Below are positions 1 through 10,800 of a DNA stretch of 64,000 bases, in pieces. The DNA lies in contig CADCJX010000007.1 of NCBI GenBank assembly GCA_902801885.1, forward strand, positions 62,001 to 126,000, in the 5' to 3' direction. Every line of letters begins with the position of its first letter. Positions within the stretch are counted from its first letter, which is position 1. Below the pieces are notes generated by a model. It saw only the letters and a program-made list of their open reading frames with translations. It had not been told where the DNA came from and made no database searches. The translations under genes and the position numbers were made by a program. This stretch comes from an uncultured Bacteroidia bacterium. GTDB lineage: Bacteria > Bacteroidota > Bacteroidia > Bacteroidales > UBA932.

Positions 1-41
1 TTAATTATATCACTAGAATCACACTAAATAACTATTATTCA

Positions 42-3000
42 ATGTATTGTACGAACGTATTCAATAAGGTGGCCAAAATATTTGGCGCATCTTGTCTGTT
101 CATCCTTCTTTGCGCTCCGCAAGCCTTCGCCCAGAAGGTTGTGAAGGGCAAAGTCGTCGATGCAAAGAATGAGCCTGTTATTTCTGCCGGAGTACAGGAA
201 AAGGGCACTTCGAACGGTACGATTACGGACATCAACGGAGAGTATCAGCTTACCCTGAGAGGAAACTCCCCCGTGCTCGTAATCTCTTCAATCGGCTACA
301 CAACCCAGGAAGTAGCTGTTGGAGGTAGAGCCGTGATCAACGTCACTCTTGCTGAAGACAGTGAATTGCTTGAGGACGCTGTGGTCGTAGGTTATGGTAG
401 CCAGCTCAAGAAGAGCATCACCGGTGCCATTTCATCCGTCAAAGAGAAAGACTTCAAAGCTCCTAATGCGGTCAGTATCGATGCCTCCCTCAAGGGAAAA
501 GTGGCCGGTCTGTCCATGTCACAGAGTTCTGCCCAGCCTGGCTCGGCAATTTCTGCTAACATTCGTGGAGCCCTGTCCCCCAATGGATCCAACAGTCCTC
601 TGTACGTCATTGATGGTGTTGTCATAAGCTCCAACTCCAACAATGCAAGCAAGCTTGGACCGACTCGTATGATGGACTACGCCCTTAGGGACGGTGGAAA
701 CCGCTCCCCTCTAGCAACCCTCAACCCGAATGACATCGCCTCAATCGATGTTCTTAAGGATGCTTCTGCTGCTGCCATCTACGGATCTGCAGCTGCAAAC
801 GGCGTTATCCTCATCACAACCAAGAAGGGTCAGAGTGGAAAACCTGTTGTCACTTACAGCGGTTCTATGTCCGTACAGACAATCGGTAAGTTCTACGAGA
901 TGCTTGATTCTCAAACGTTCATGGAGCAGGCAAACCTCGGTACAAAGGAAAACTGGCTTTATGCCAACCACTATTACCCTTACGGCGATGTTGCAGCCCC
1001 TGCTTCAGGATGGCCTATCGCTTACACAGACTCCGAGATCTCAGCAGCAACCAAGACTTATGATCACGTGAAGGAGATCACACGCACTGGTATTGTCGTG
1101 GATCAGAACGTGTCAATCAACGGCGGTACTGATAAGTTCAAGGTCTATGGTTCTTTCAACTACTATGATCACACTCCTGTCCTGAAGGGCTCCGCTCTCA
1201 CCCGTTACAGCGGCCGCGTCAACATGGAGGCACAGATTCTCAACTGGCTCAAGGTCAACATCAACAGCATGTACACCCTGAATAAGGCAAAGAACCCTTC
1301 AATCGGACACTGGAGAGAGAACGCCAACGAAGCTAACCTGACCAACTCGGCCATGTATTTCTCTCCCAGAATCCCTCTCAAGGATGCTGATGGAAATCTC
1401 ACCGCTCCTGAGTACGGTAACTCCAACAACCCTCTGAAGTATTTACAGATCAAGGATGAAAGTACAACTAAGCGTTTGTTCTTCACTCCTAACTTCGAAG
1501 CCAGGATAACTCCTTGGTTGAAGGCCAATGCCCAGATCTCTGTCGACAAAACAGACGACAACCGTGACATGTTCTCACCTACTACAGCTAAGATGGCTCA
1601 GCAGATCCCTGAGAACTACGGCGCTTTCTCCAATGGTTACAACAACAACTACGCAGCCGAAGAGTACCTCACTTTCGACAAGAGCTTCGGAATCCACACC
1701 ATCAACGCAGTTGTCGGTACCGGTTATTATGTGGCTGAGGGTAACAGCTACGGCTTCTCAGTGTTCAATCTCCCTACGGATGCCCTCGAGAACAATGCTG
1801 TCCAGATGTCTTCCGACGTCGAGGAAACAGTCTACAACTCCAACCGCTGGAAGAGGACCAAGGAATCTTTCTTCGGAAGGATCAACTACTCGATCGCTGA
1901 CAAATATGTCCTTGGTGCCACTCTTCGTCGTGACGGTTCTTCAGTGTTCTCCACAAACCACAAATGGGGATGGTTCCCTGGAATCTCCGCAGCGTGGAAC
2001 ATTTCGAATGAAGGCTTCATGAACAACGTTACTTGGGTTGACTTCCTGAAACTCCGTGCAGGATGGGGAACATCCGGTAACGAGTCCATCCTTACAAGCC
2101 ACTATTACACTCTTTCCACTTTCGGAAATGCTCCTTCTGGTGGATGGTACTATTTCGATGGTGCTCTCACCAACGGTATCTATCAGATGCAGAAGGGTAA
2201 TCCTAACCTCAAGTGGGAAACCGATATCACCTTCGACACCGGTCTTGACTGGACCCTCTTTGGCGGAAGACTTACGGGTAGCTTCGACTACTACATCCGT
2301 ACAGCCAAGGACCTCCTTGACTTCGCGACCCTTCCGATCAACGATGTCATGAACAGAATGGCAAAGAACGTCGGTCAGACCAGGTCTACCGGTTTCGAGA
2401 TCTCGATCCGCGGTGACATCATCAAGCATCGTGATTTCGACTGGTCCGGCTATTTCAACTTCTCACATAACCACTCTTTCTGGATGGAGCGCAACCCTGA
2501 GGTCAGCCTCTCCCCTTGGCAGAGTGAGACCGATGACCTTACTGCAATGTTCGGATGGGAGACCGCAGGTATCTTCCAGAGTAAGGAAGAAATCCCTCAG
2601 TGGACTTCCAATGGCAAGGTTCTTCAGCCCAACGCTTTCGTCGGTAATCTTAAATATGTCGACCAGAACGGTGACGGTGTACTCAACAATGATGATATCG
2701 TCTACTTCGGCAATTCCGATCCTTGGGGCATCTTCGGTCTTGGTACCAGTTTCACATGGAAGAACTGGAGCTTGGATATCGACGGTTATGGCCGCGTATT
2801 CCAGAAGAGGAAATACGGATGGGGTTACACCGGCCTGATCAATGGTGACAACAAGCTCAACAAGAGCACCCATATTTTCGACAGGTGGACATCCTACAAC
2901 ACTGACGGATTCCTTACCAGTATTGCTACCGACACCGCGGCCAACTCCAACAACTCCGGTAACAACAACTACACTCTCAAGAACACGCACTACATGCGCT

Positions 3001-3200
3001 TGAGCAATGTCAAACTGACCTACAATCTGCCTCAGAACATCTTGAACAACATCAAGATCTCCAATGCAGCAATCTATGTTGACATGCAGAACACATTCCT
3101 GCTTACCAACTACGAAGGTCTTGATCCTGAGATGGAAGCCAACTCCTCTCCTTATCCGATTCCTTTCACAACCGTACTGGGAATCAACCTTACTTTCTAA
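42..3200 (+). CDS. SusC/RagA-family TonB-linked outer-membrane transporter
   Basis: A 1052-residue TonB-dependent channel that should import an oligosaccharide across the outer membrane together with the SusD-like lipoprotein that follows. The N-terminus has a signal peptide ending near AFAQ (about residues 1-30). A carboxypeptidase-regulatory-like beta-sandwich follows (VKGKVVDAKNEPV to about 105), then the plug domain (GAISSVKEKDF, GSNSPLYVIDGV, DVLKDASAAAIYGSAAANG, about 110-265), then the 22-strand barrel ending in an aromatic C-terminal strand (VLGINLTF). No STN signalling domain is present, so it probably does not talk directly to an anti-sigma factor. The length is normal for the family. 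It starts 41 bases into the window, so its promoter cannot be judged. Family assignment is firm; the substrate is not readable from sequence. Confidence 0.95.
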   Translation: MYCTNVFNKVAKIFGASCLFILLCAPQAFAQKVVKGKVVDAKNEPVISAGVQEKGTSNGTITDINGEYQLTLRGNSPVLVISSIGYTTQEVAVGGRAVINVTLAEDSELLEDAVVVGYGSQLKKSITGAISSVKEKDFKAPNAVSIDASLKGKVAGLSMSQSSAQPGSAISANIRGALSPNGSNSPLYVIDGVVISSNSNNASKLGPTRMMDYALRDGGNRSPLATLNPNDIASIDVLKDASAAAIYGSAAANGVILITTKKGQSGKPVVTYSGSMSVQTIGKFYEMLDSQTFMEQANLGTKENWLYANHYYPYGDVAAPASGWPIAYTDSEISAATKTYDHVKEITRTGIVVDQNVSINGGTDKFKVYGSFNYYDHTPVLKGSALTRYSGRVNMEAQILNWLKVNINSMYTLNKAKNPSIGHWRENANEANLTNSAMYFSPRIPLKDADGNLTAPEYGNSNNPLKYLQIKDESTTKRLFFTPNFEARITPWLKANAQISVDKTDDNRDMFSPTTAKMAQQIPENYGAFSNGYNNNYAAEEYLTFDKSFGIHTINAVVGTGYYVAEGNSYGFSVFNLPTDALENNAVQMSSDVEETVYNSNRWKRTKESFFGRINYSIADKYVLGATLRRDGSSVFSTNHKWGWFPGISAAWNISNEGFMNNVTWVDFLKLRAGWGTSGNESILTSHYYTLSTFGNAPSGGWYYFDGALTNGIYQMQKGNPNLKWETDITFDTGLDWTLFGGRLTGSFDYYIRTAKDLLDFATLPINDVMNRMAKNVGQTRSTGFEISIRGDIIKHRDFDWSGYFNFSHNHSFWMERNPEVSLSPWQSETDDLTAMFGWETAGIFQSKEEIPQWTSNGKVLQPNAFVGNLKYVDQNGDGVLNNDDIVYFGNSDPWGIFGLGTSFTWKNWSLDIDGYGRVFQKRKYGWGYTGLINGDNKLNKSTHIFDRWTSYNTDGFLTSIATDTAANSNNSGNNNYTLKNTHYMRLSNVKLTYNLPQNILNNIKISNAAIYVDMQNTFLLTNYEGLDPEMEANSSPYPIPFTTVLGINLTF

Positions 3201-3219
3201 TTATTTAACAAAGACGAAA

Positions 3220-4752
3220 ATGAAAAAGATACTTTCTTATATTGCTTGCGCTTTCGCAGCCGTCTGTGTTGTTACTTCCTGCGATCTCGACGCTATAGTC
3301 TATTCAGACATGACCGAGACGAACTATCCTCAGAATGCAGCTGATGCCCAGTCTCTTCTTGATGGAATGTATGGTTACCTGAAGACCAACTCCGGATCAG
3401 TGAACATGTCTTCAACGGCTAACACCGGTTGGGGATGGCCTGTCTGGTCAATTGGTAACATCGGTTGGTACGGTTGGCAGATGGTCACTTCTGACGAGGG
3501 CCGTTCCGGCGGTGCATCAAACCAGTACACCGACTTCACTTGGGGAACTTCCGGAGACTGGCTCCAGACTTTCCAGATCATCAAGAACGTTACGCGTATG
3601 ACCTACATTCTTGATGTTATCGACAAGACCGAAGGAATCCCTTCTGCAAAGAAAGCTGAGATGATTGCCGAGGCAAAATGCCTCCGCGGTATGTTCATGT
3701 ACGTGGTCTATGACCTCTTCGGTCCTTTCCACGTAACCCTGGATCCTTCCGAGATAAACGACATTGAGTACATGCCCCGTCCATCAAAGGAAGAGTACCG
3801 CTCATGGATGATCAAGGATTTTGACGATGCCATCGCTGACCTTCCCGGCAAGACCAACCACACAGCACAGTGGGGACGCCTCAACAAGGGATTTGCCTCA
3901 ATGATGCTTGCTAAAATCCACATGAGGGAACATGAGTATGCTCAGGCTGTTCCTTATCTTGAGTCTCTCCTGAATATGGGTTATTCAATCGATCCGGATT
4001 ATTTCGCCCCGTTCGCAGAAGAAGAAAACGATGAGAACATCTACTGCATCCCTTCAGGAGTTAAGGCTGATAACGAGTTCTACTTCTACACCACTCCCGG
4101 AAACTGCGCAGCGTTCCTTAACGTCAACAAAGAGCATTCGCACGATGGACAGGGTACATTCAACACTACCAAGTACTGGGGCGGTTTCAAGATCCAGTGG
4201 GCATTCTACGACACCTTTGACGACAAAGACATCAGGAAGGGTGGTATGGCAGAATCAATCCGCACGATTGATGGCAAAATTTACACAAGGGAGAATCCTG
4301 GAAGCACCAATCTCCAGTACGGAGCCATGTGCTGCAAGTACTTCTATCCCCAGGACCGTGCTTATGCCGGAAACATCCATAGCGTCTGCTTCCGTTATGC
4401 CGACGTCCTGATGTCCCTGGCAGAGTGCTACTCTATGATAGCCGGCAAGCCGACTGAAAAAGCTCTTGAATACATTAAGATCATCACCGACAGGGCCGGA
4501 ACAACAGACCTTACACCTGCAGCGGTCTCTACAGATCTCGAAGCATTCAAGACATTCCTGCTTGCAGAGCGTGGTAGGGAATTCTATGTTGAGGGATGGC
4601 GTCGTGACGACCTCCTCCGCTTCGATGACTATATCGCCAGCGCCCTGCGCCGTGGAAAGACCAGTGCTTCAGAAAAGAACAAGCTCATGCCTATCCCGCA
4701 GAGAGTTATCAATGAATCCAATGGAATTATAGAGCAGAATCCTGGTTATTAG
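3220..4752 (+). CDS. SusD/RagB-family glycan-binding lipoprotein
   Basis: A 510-residue surface lipoprotein that caps the SusC channel and binds the glycan. I start it at the ATG at 3220, 19 bases after the susC stop, because this gives a classical signal MKKILSYIACAFAAVCVVTSC with the lipidated Cys at residue 21. The longer in-frame extension back to 3064 overlaps susC and has no signal peptide. It shows the SusD pattern: NYPQNAADAQSLLDGMYGY near the N-terminus, tetratricopeptide-like helices (AEAKCLRGMFMYVVYDLFG), and the C-terminal LLAERGREFYVEGWRRDDLLRF motif followed by MPIPQRVINESNGIIEQNPGY. It is co-transcribed with susC and followed by a strong terminator, so the pair forms its own transcription unit. 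Confidence 0.95.
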   Translation: MKKILSYIACAFAAVCVVTSCDLDAIVYSDMTETNYPQNAADAQSLLDGMYGYLKTNSGSVNMSSTANTGWGWPVWSIGNIGWYGWQMVTSDEGRSGGASNQYTDFTWGTSGDWLQTFQIIKNVTRMTYILDVIDKTEGIPSAKKAEMIAEAKCLRGMFMYVVYDLFGPFHVTLDPSEINDIEYMPRPSKEEYRSWMIKDFDDAIADLPGKTNHTAQWGRLNKGFASMMLAKIHMREHEYAQAVPYLESLLNMGYSIDPDYFAPFAEEENDENIYCIPSGVKADNEFYFYTTPGNCAAFLNVNKEHSHDGQGTFNTTKYWGGFKIQWAFYDTFDDKDIRKGGMAESIRTIDGKIYTRENPGSTNLQYGAMCCKYFYPQDRAYAGNIHSVCFRYADVLMSLAECYSMIAGKPTEKALEYIKIITDRAGTTDLTPAAVSTDLEAFKTFLLAERGREFYVEGWRRDDLLRFDDYIASALRRGKTSASEKNKLMPIPQRVINESNGIIEQNPGY

Positions 4753-4810
4753 ATGGTATATAAAACAGGTTTGATAAATGGTTTATAATAATTGGTGATC
4801 GCTTCTATTC

Positions 4811-4847
4811 AAGGCTGGACGTAACAAGAGGCGTCCAGCCTTTTTTA
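4811..4847 (+). terminator. Rho-independent terminator after the susCD pair
   Basis: A perfect 11-bp inverted repeat (AAGGCTGGACG at 4811-4821, CGTCCAGCCTT at 4832-4842) with a 10-base loop, followed by a run of six T. It separates susCD from the downstream cluster. The 138-base gap 4753-4890 otherwise holds only AT-rich sequence. Confidence 0.9.
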
Positions 4848-4890
4848 AAAGAATTATTTTGTAATTTTAATAGAATTAATAACCACCGTC

Positions 4891-5964
4891 ATGAAAATAA
4901 AAAGCACATTCCTGCTGCTGATCGCAGCGCTTTGTATTTCTTCACTTGCATTTGGACAGTCCGCAAAGAATAAAGGAGGATATGTCGTTGTCACAGACTA
5001 TCTAAAAGCTGACGGAAAAAAAGACGTCAGCGACATCCTGCAGAAAATAATTGACAACAATCCCAACAGAACGTTGTATTTTCCTGACGGTACTTACGTT
5101 ATTTCAAAACCGGTCAACACTCCTGCCGATCCAAAAAAGAGTGTCTCCCTTCAGTTGTCAAACTACGCCATAATCAAGGCAGCTGACGGCTGGTCTCACG
5201 AGGAAGCGATGATCCGCCTCGGAGGGAAGGATCCTTTCAACACAATCTATGTGCCCGGAAGCAATTATTATCTTGACGGCGGCATTATTGACGGAAATGG
5301 TGTAGCGACAGGTGTTTCAATTGACAGCGGCCGTGAAACTGTCATCCGTAACACCTCCATCAAAAATGTCCAGGTAGGTATCCAGATCAACCGGGGTGCG
5401 AACAACGGATCCTCCGACTGTGACATCCATGATGTGAACATCGTCGGTAATAAAGCTGACAATAGTGTCGGTGTTGTCGTTATCGGTTATGACAACACGT
5501 TCTCCAACATGAGGATTGCAAGCGTCCATTACGGATTCCACATCAAATCCGGCGGCAACAGCCTGCGCAATATTCATCCTCTTTACACCTCCAACGGATA
5601 TGAGTCCGGAGAGTACAACACGAGCTGCGGCTTCATGGATGAAGCCAGTAACAATTTTTACAGCTTCTGCTACAGCGACCAATTCGGTATCGGTTTCCAG
5701 ACAAAGGGTGGCCATGTCGTATATACGGATTGCTTCGTCTGGTGGTATTCCAACAAGGGAGGTCGCCACACGGCATTCAAATCAACCGGAAAATTCAACG
5801 GCGTTGTCTCGAATATGACTGCTGGTTTCGTGAAAAATAGTGCTGCAACAGAAAATGTCGTCCTCGACGCTGCTGAAGACGGAGGATTCGGAGTGTTCAC
5901 AAACCTCTTCGTCTCCGATTATTCTGTTTTGACTGATCATTCTCATGACAAATATCTGAGATAG
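4891..5964 (+). CDS. Secreted pectin-lyase-fold (right-handed beta-helix) protein
   Basis: A 357-residue exported protein with a signal peptide MKIKSTFLLLIAALCISSLAFG. After it comes the entry of a Pectate_lyase_3-like beta-helix: DGKKDVSDILQKIIDNN, then NRTLYFPDGTYVISKPV, then repeated short-strand coils (GGIIDGNGVATGVSIDSG, TVIRNTSIKNVQVGIQINRG, CDIHDVNIVGNKADNSVGVVVIGY). Such proteins include polysaccharide lyases, epimerases and catalytically inert binding helices. I cannot identify the catalytic set, so the activity is open. It resembles the beta-helix lipoprotein at 13532-15067 at the entry motif (RTLYFPDGTY versus RTLYFPPGVY). Its stop lies one base before the next start, so the two are translationally linked. 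Confidence 0.8.
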   Translation: MKIKSTFLLLIAALCISSLAFGQSAKNKGGYVVVTDYLKADGKKDVSDILQKIIDNNPNRTLYFPDGTYVISKPVNTPADPKKSVSLQLSNYAIIKAADGWSHEEAMIRLGGKDPFNTIYVPGSNYYLDGGIIDGNGVATGVSIDSGRETVIRNTSIKNVQVGIQINRGANNGSSDCDIHDVNIVGNKADNSVGVVVIGYDNTFSNMRIASVHYGFHIKSGGNSLRNIHPLYTSNGYESGEYNTSCGFMDEASNNFYSFCYSDQFGIGFQTKGGHVVYTDCFVWWYSNKGGRHTAFKSTGKFNGVVSNMTAGFVKNSAATENVVLDAAEDGGFGVFTNLFVSDYSVLTDHSHDKYLR

Positions 5965-5965
5965 T

Positions 5966-7855
5966 ATGTCTGATAGGAAAATCCTTAGAAGGATCGCAGG
6001 GTTCGCCACCCTGCTGATCCTTTTTTTGCCCTCCTGCTCAAATGAGACTAATGGAGGGAAAGAACGTCCGCAATGGACTGAAAAACAAGCCTGGGAGTGG
6101 GAGAAAAAAGTAGGAGTGATCAAAGGCTTCAACGAACCTGCTACCGGTTATCCTGGAATGAGTCTTGAAGACATCATCAGTAAAGTATCTGAATACGGAC
6201 TGAACAGCGTCCGGTTCTGGGTGCCCGGAAAAACAGCTGAAGAACAGATAGAGAGCATACACAGGTATGCAGATATCTGTGAGAAATATGGAATGACAAT
6301 CTCTCCTGTACTTTCGATTCAGCGCTGTAAGGAGTATTTCGAGAACCCTGACGAAAATCAGGGACTGAAGGAAGCAGAGAAGGTGATCAAAACCATCCTC
6401 ACTCCTTTCAAGGATGATCCGAGAATTGTCTTATGGGATATCTGGAACGAGCCCAACTGCGATATCTTCCTTGTTGACGGGGGAACGAACGAAAAGCAGA
6501 CCAGGCATGAGCTCGACTGGATCGAAAAGATGGTCCACTGGTGCCGCGAAGTACACCTGTCACAACCTATCACTGCTTCAATATTCTTTGATTCAGGAGC
6601 AGGAGCAGACACTACAAGTGAATTGTTCAAGCGCCGTGTGGAAGTTGAGAACATGATGGATCTCCACAATTTCCACAGCTATTCCTGTGCGAACGACAAC
6701 AAGGATATTGATTTTACTCTCAAGAAGATCCGCGCAATGAGCGACAGGCCCATTGTCTGTACCGAATGTCTTACCAGAGTCAATGGTTCAGGTGTTGGAA
6801 GGACTCTTGCAAAGTTTGCTGACGAACACGTCCATTTCTACATCTGGGGATCGTTTATTTCTGACAGGAACTGGTCTGTCAAATGGCTGAGGAGCACCTA
6901 TGATCCTTATGAGGTGGTTTTCCACAACACCATGTACCCTGACGGTGACTACATCGACGGAAGGGAAATTGACATGCTGAGGGAATTCAAGTTCAGTGAA
7001 CCAGGTGAAAGCGCCGACCCTGGGATTGAGATCACAGAACGCTGGAGTCATGAAAGGGCCTGGAAGCGAATGGCCTTAGGGCCTGTCAAGGGTATTGCTA
7101 CCTCTTCGGCCAACCTTTCAGGGATTCCTTCCGTTTACAACAGCGTCCGCGTGAGGTTCTCGTACAACGACTGGGCAAAGGACAAGGATGCCTTCTTCGC
7201 AAAGACAGACGCCCTCCTCAGGGACGCCTCAGCAAAAGGAATAACAGTGCTCCCTGTCCTTACTGACGATGACGATCTTGGTGTAGGAGATGGCGCTGTG
7301 GCCGAATATGTGTCAAGTGTCGTAGGTAAATACTACTTCGATCCCTCTATCCAGGCATGGGACCTCTACTGGCACCCCGGCGAAAAAGCATCTGACAAGA
7401 CTGCTGTTTCCAAGAGGGTTACCTCTCTTTTCCGCAGTGCCAGAAACCAGTATTCCAACCAGCCTCTGACCTCAACGCCATGCGTAAGGGTCAAGGATTT
7501 CGAGCCCGACTTCAACTACCATGATGCCCTTATCCATGGTAAGACGAATGGATGGAACAAGCTGGAATTCCCTGGAGTGAGTGATTCTGACTTGGTCCAT
7601 CGGATCTGGAGCATCTCTGACGTTCTTTCCTTCTCGACGGATCAGCCTCAGGCAGAAGCCGGTTGGCTGCTCAGCATCTGCTTCCGTTATGGTCGTCCCG
7701 TGTTCTGTACGGGATTGCTTTCTCCTTCTGAAGCTGAAGGTATCAAGACATTGGAAAGATTCTCAATGAGTCATGTATTCTGGTACACCGAAAAGCCTTT
7801 GAATGCAGGCAAGGTAGCAGCATTCCGCTTCCTGCCAATATCAACCAAGCATTAA
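5966..7855 (+). CDS. Clan GH-A glycoside hydrolase with a second, degenerate barrel (paralog 1)
   Basis: A 629-residue lipoprotein (lipobox LPSC, Cys 24). The first barrel (about 36-345) has GH-A catalytic signatures: WDIWNEP with Glu162 as acid/base and RPIVCTE with Glu267 as nucleophile, plus MDLHNFHSY and HVHFYIWG. This resembles the GH5-like proteins often labelled 1,4-beta-xylanase in Bacteroidales. The second half (about 355-629) repeats the layout in order: RWSHERAWKRM matches QWTEKQAWEWE, AWDLYWHP matches LWDIWNEP, and RPVFCTG matches RPIVCTE. Both catalytic Glu are replaced (His470, Gly583). Two paralogs lie at 18292-20133 and 20140-22020. Hydrolase class is well supported; the substrate and the role of the second half are inference. 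Confidence 0.85.
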   Translation: MSDRKILRRIAGFATLLILFLPSCSNETNGGKERPQWTEKQAWEWEKKVGVIKGFNEPATGYPGMSLEDIISKVSEYGLNSVRFWVPGKTAEEQIESIHRYADICEKYGMTISPVLSIQRCKEYFENPDENQGLKEAEKVIKTILTPFKDDPRIVLWDIWNEPNCDIFLVDGGTNEKQTRHELDWIEKMVHWCREVHLSQPITASIFFDSGAGADTTSELFKRRVEVENMMDLHNFHSYSCANDNKDIDFTLKKIRAMSDRPIVCTECLTRVNGSGVGRTLAKFADEHVHFYIWGSFISDRNWSVKWLRSTYDPYEVVFHNTMYPDGDYIDGREIDMLREFKFSEPGESADPGIEITERWSHERAWKRMALGPVKGIATSSANLSGIPSVYNSVRVRFSYNDWAKDKDAFFAKTDALLRDASAKGITVLPVLTDDDDLGVGDGAVAEYVSSVVGKYYFDPSIQAWDLYWHPGEKASDKTAVSKRVTSLFRSARNQYSNQPLTSTPCVRVKDFEPDFNYHDALIHGKTNGWNKLEFPGVSDSDLVHRIWSISDVLSFSTDQPQAEAGWLLSICFRYGRPVFCTGLLSPSEAEGIKTLERFSMSHVFWYTEKPLNAGKVAAFRFLPISTKH

Positions 7856-7883
7856 ACCACTAAAGACTGTCAACACTACAAAC

Positions 7884-10800
7884 ATGAAAAATTTAAGAAC
7901 AGTAATAACTGGAGCCTCTTTCATTGCGGCTCTATTCCTCAGCCTGGGTCTTCACGCACAAGGCGTCAAATCATCCGTCGAAAACGAGATAATCCCGACT
8001 TACCAGATAGGAGCACCCGAGACAGATCCTATCTTCTTCACTGGAAGGGCCTACCAGGGAGCAGAAGGTTATATCTATCCCTACCCTCTGTACGATGTGA
8101 TGACAGACAAGGTCGTTGACCAGACTTACGAAATCATAAAGCTGAAGAACGATTACATCAGCATCGGAGTACTTCCCGAGATTGGCGGAAGGATTTTCCA
8201 GGCCGAGGACCTCACAGACGGTTACAATTTCTTCTACACCCAGACCGGCATCAAGCCTGCCCTCATCGGAATGCTCGGTGCTTGGCTCTCCGGCGGTGTT
8301 GAATGGGATATTCCCGATCATCACAGGGCCAGCAGCTACATGCTGGTAGACTGGACGATGGAAGAGAACCCCGACGGCAGCAAAACCGTTTGGGTCGGAG
8401 AGTCCGAACTCCGTCACCGTCTCAAATGGTCCGTCGGTATTACGGTTTTCCCCGGTAGCTCCCGCGTCCAGGCAAGCGTAAAGGTCATCAATCCTACTCC
8501 CATGGTCCAGACCATGCTGTATTGGGCCAATGTGTCGGTTCATTGCAACGAAGACTATCAAGTTGTTTTCCCGCCGGATGTGCAGTTCGGTACGGATCAT
8601 AGCAAGGTCTACTTTACAAGATGGCCTGAAGGCCCTGTGTCACGTTCTAACAAGACCGACGTAGATCTCTCCTGGTGGAAGAACTTCGATCAGGCTTCAC
8701 GTTCCATCTTTGCATGGGGCAGCCGGATGGGTTTTGTCGGTGGTTATGACCACGGAAAAGACGCAGGAACCGTCCATGTGGCCAACCGCTTCCAGGTTCC
8801 TGGTAAGAAATTCTTCCTCTGGGGTAACAATCCTACAGGAATGCTATGGAACAAGATTCTCTCCGACAACGACGGTCACTACCTCGAGCTGATGGTGGGT
8901 GGCTACTCCGACAACCAACCGGACTACAGTTGGCTCGCTCCTGGAGAAATCCGCGAATTCAAGCAAACCTGGTTCCCCATCAAGGGCATCAAGGGCATCA
9001 AAAACGCCACTGAATTTGCGGCAGTAAATCTGCAGAAACAGGAAAACGGAAAATGGCTTGTAGGCTACAATGCTTCGATTGACTTGAAGAATGCCAGGGT
9101 AATCCTTTCTGCCGGGGACAGGATACTTCTCGACAAAAAGGCTGACATAAGCCCTGAAAAGATATTCCTTGAAGAAGTCTCCCTTCCTGCCGGTGTTGAA
9201 GAGAAAGACCTCTACACCGCACTTTGTGATGCTTCCGGCAACCTTATGGTCGACTACAGGCCTGTGCAACTGGAAGAGAAGGAACTGCCCAGTGTAATCG
9301 ACGGAACAAAGCCGGTCAAGGAATACAAGACGGCGGAAGAGCTCTACCTTGCCGGACTGAGGGTTGACCAGTTCAACAATGCCCGCCTTGACTACATGGA
9401 TTTCTACAACGAAGCTCTCAGCAGGGATCCGAACGACGCAAGAGTCAATATCGAGGTTGGAAAGCACTTTATCCGCCAGGCCGAGTGGGCAAAGGCAGAA
9501 GAACACTTACTCAGGGCAAAGGCCCGTCTCGAGCATGATTACACCAGGGCATTCAACACAGAAGCGGACTACTACCTTGGATACGTCTACCGCATGACTG
9601 GGAAATCAGTAGAAGCAGAAGAGAATCTCTGGGCTGCCACTTACACGCCTTCCTTTAAGCATCCAGCCTACTACCAGCTGGCCGTGATGGCGACTGAGGA
9701 AGGAGACTTTGGCAAGGCTCTACAACTCGCAGATGAGGCTCTTCTCACCGGAGCCCACGACCTTCAGACCCTTACTCTGAAGGCCTATCTGCTCCGAAAG
9801 CTAGGGCAGAAAGATGAGGCCCTGAAGGTCATCACTTCAATAAAATCTATCGATCCGCTTGACTACTGGAGCGAATTTGAACGCAGTTTCATCCAGCACG
9901 GAAACCTTTCCTTCCTGGCCGGCACAAGGAACCGCCGCAGTGAAGGTATCATAGCCGTACAGGAACTCCTCGAGGTCGTCAGCAACTACCTCACCATCGG
10001 AGACAAGGATGCCGCACTGGCAGTCATAGACGAAGGGATTAAGATCGGAACGCCATTCAACGACTATCCACTCGTGCATCTGTACAAGGCCTACATTTCC
10101 TCTGACCCGTCAGAAGTGGCCAAGGCAGCGACCCTCAGTCCGAAGAACAACTTCCCGCTCAGGATAGAGGAAGTCAAGATGTTCGAGGAACTTGAAAAGA
10201 TGTGTCCGGAAGATAGTTTTGTCCCTTACTATTTTGGAAATCTTCTCTATTACATCGGGCAGAAAGACAGGGGACTTGCTGAGTGGCACAAGTCAGTGGA
10301 CATGAATCCTTCATTCGCTATTGCCTGCCGCAACGTGGGTTTCGGAGAGGGTCAGAAAGGCAATTTGGATGAGGCGATCAAGTACTACGACATGGCCATC
10401 AAGAACGATCCATCAGACCCTCTGCTCCTTACCGAATCCGACAAACTATGCGAGAAGGCAGGAATGGATTCGAAGACCCGAATGAAGAGACTCGAAAGTC
10501 ACATGTCCACTGTCATGAAACATGATGATTCCGTGATGAGGCTCCTCCAGGCCTACAACGAAACCGGCAATTACGACAAGGCCATCAAGATCATGAACAC
10601 AAGGCACTTCCACCTTTGGGAAGGTGGTGGACAGATCCACAACATTTACGTGGCTTCGCATATTCTCAAGGGACAGTCCTATCTGGAGAAGAAGAAGTAC
10701 GACAAGGCCATTAAGGAATTTGACCTTGCTACCCTCTATCCTGAGAATCTCGAAGTTCCCGCCCCTGTTGGCAAGAATGTAACTCTTGAGTCCATGGTGC

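Noticed and set aside
3064..3219. Upstream start for the SusD-like protein
   Set aside because: It would overlap susC by 137 bases and hide the lipoprotein signal; the ATG at 3220 is clearly better.
8985..9003. Tandem GGCATCAAG repeat as a phase-variable tract
   Set aside because: Only two full units, in frame, encoding IKGIKG; too short for likely slippage.
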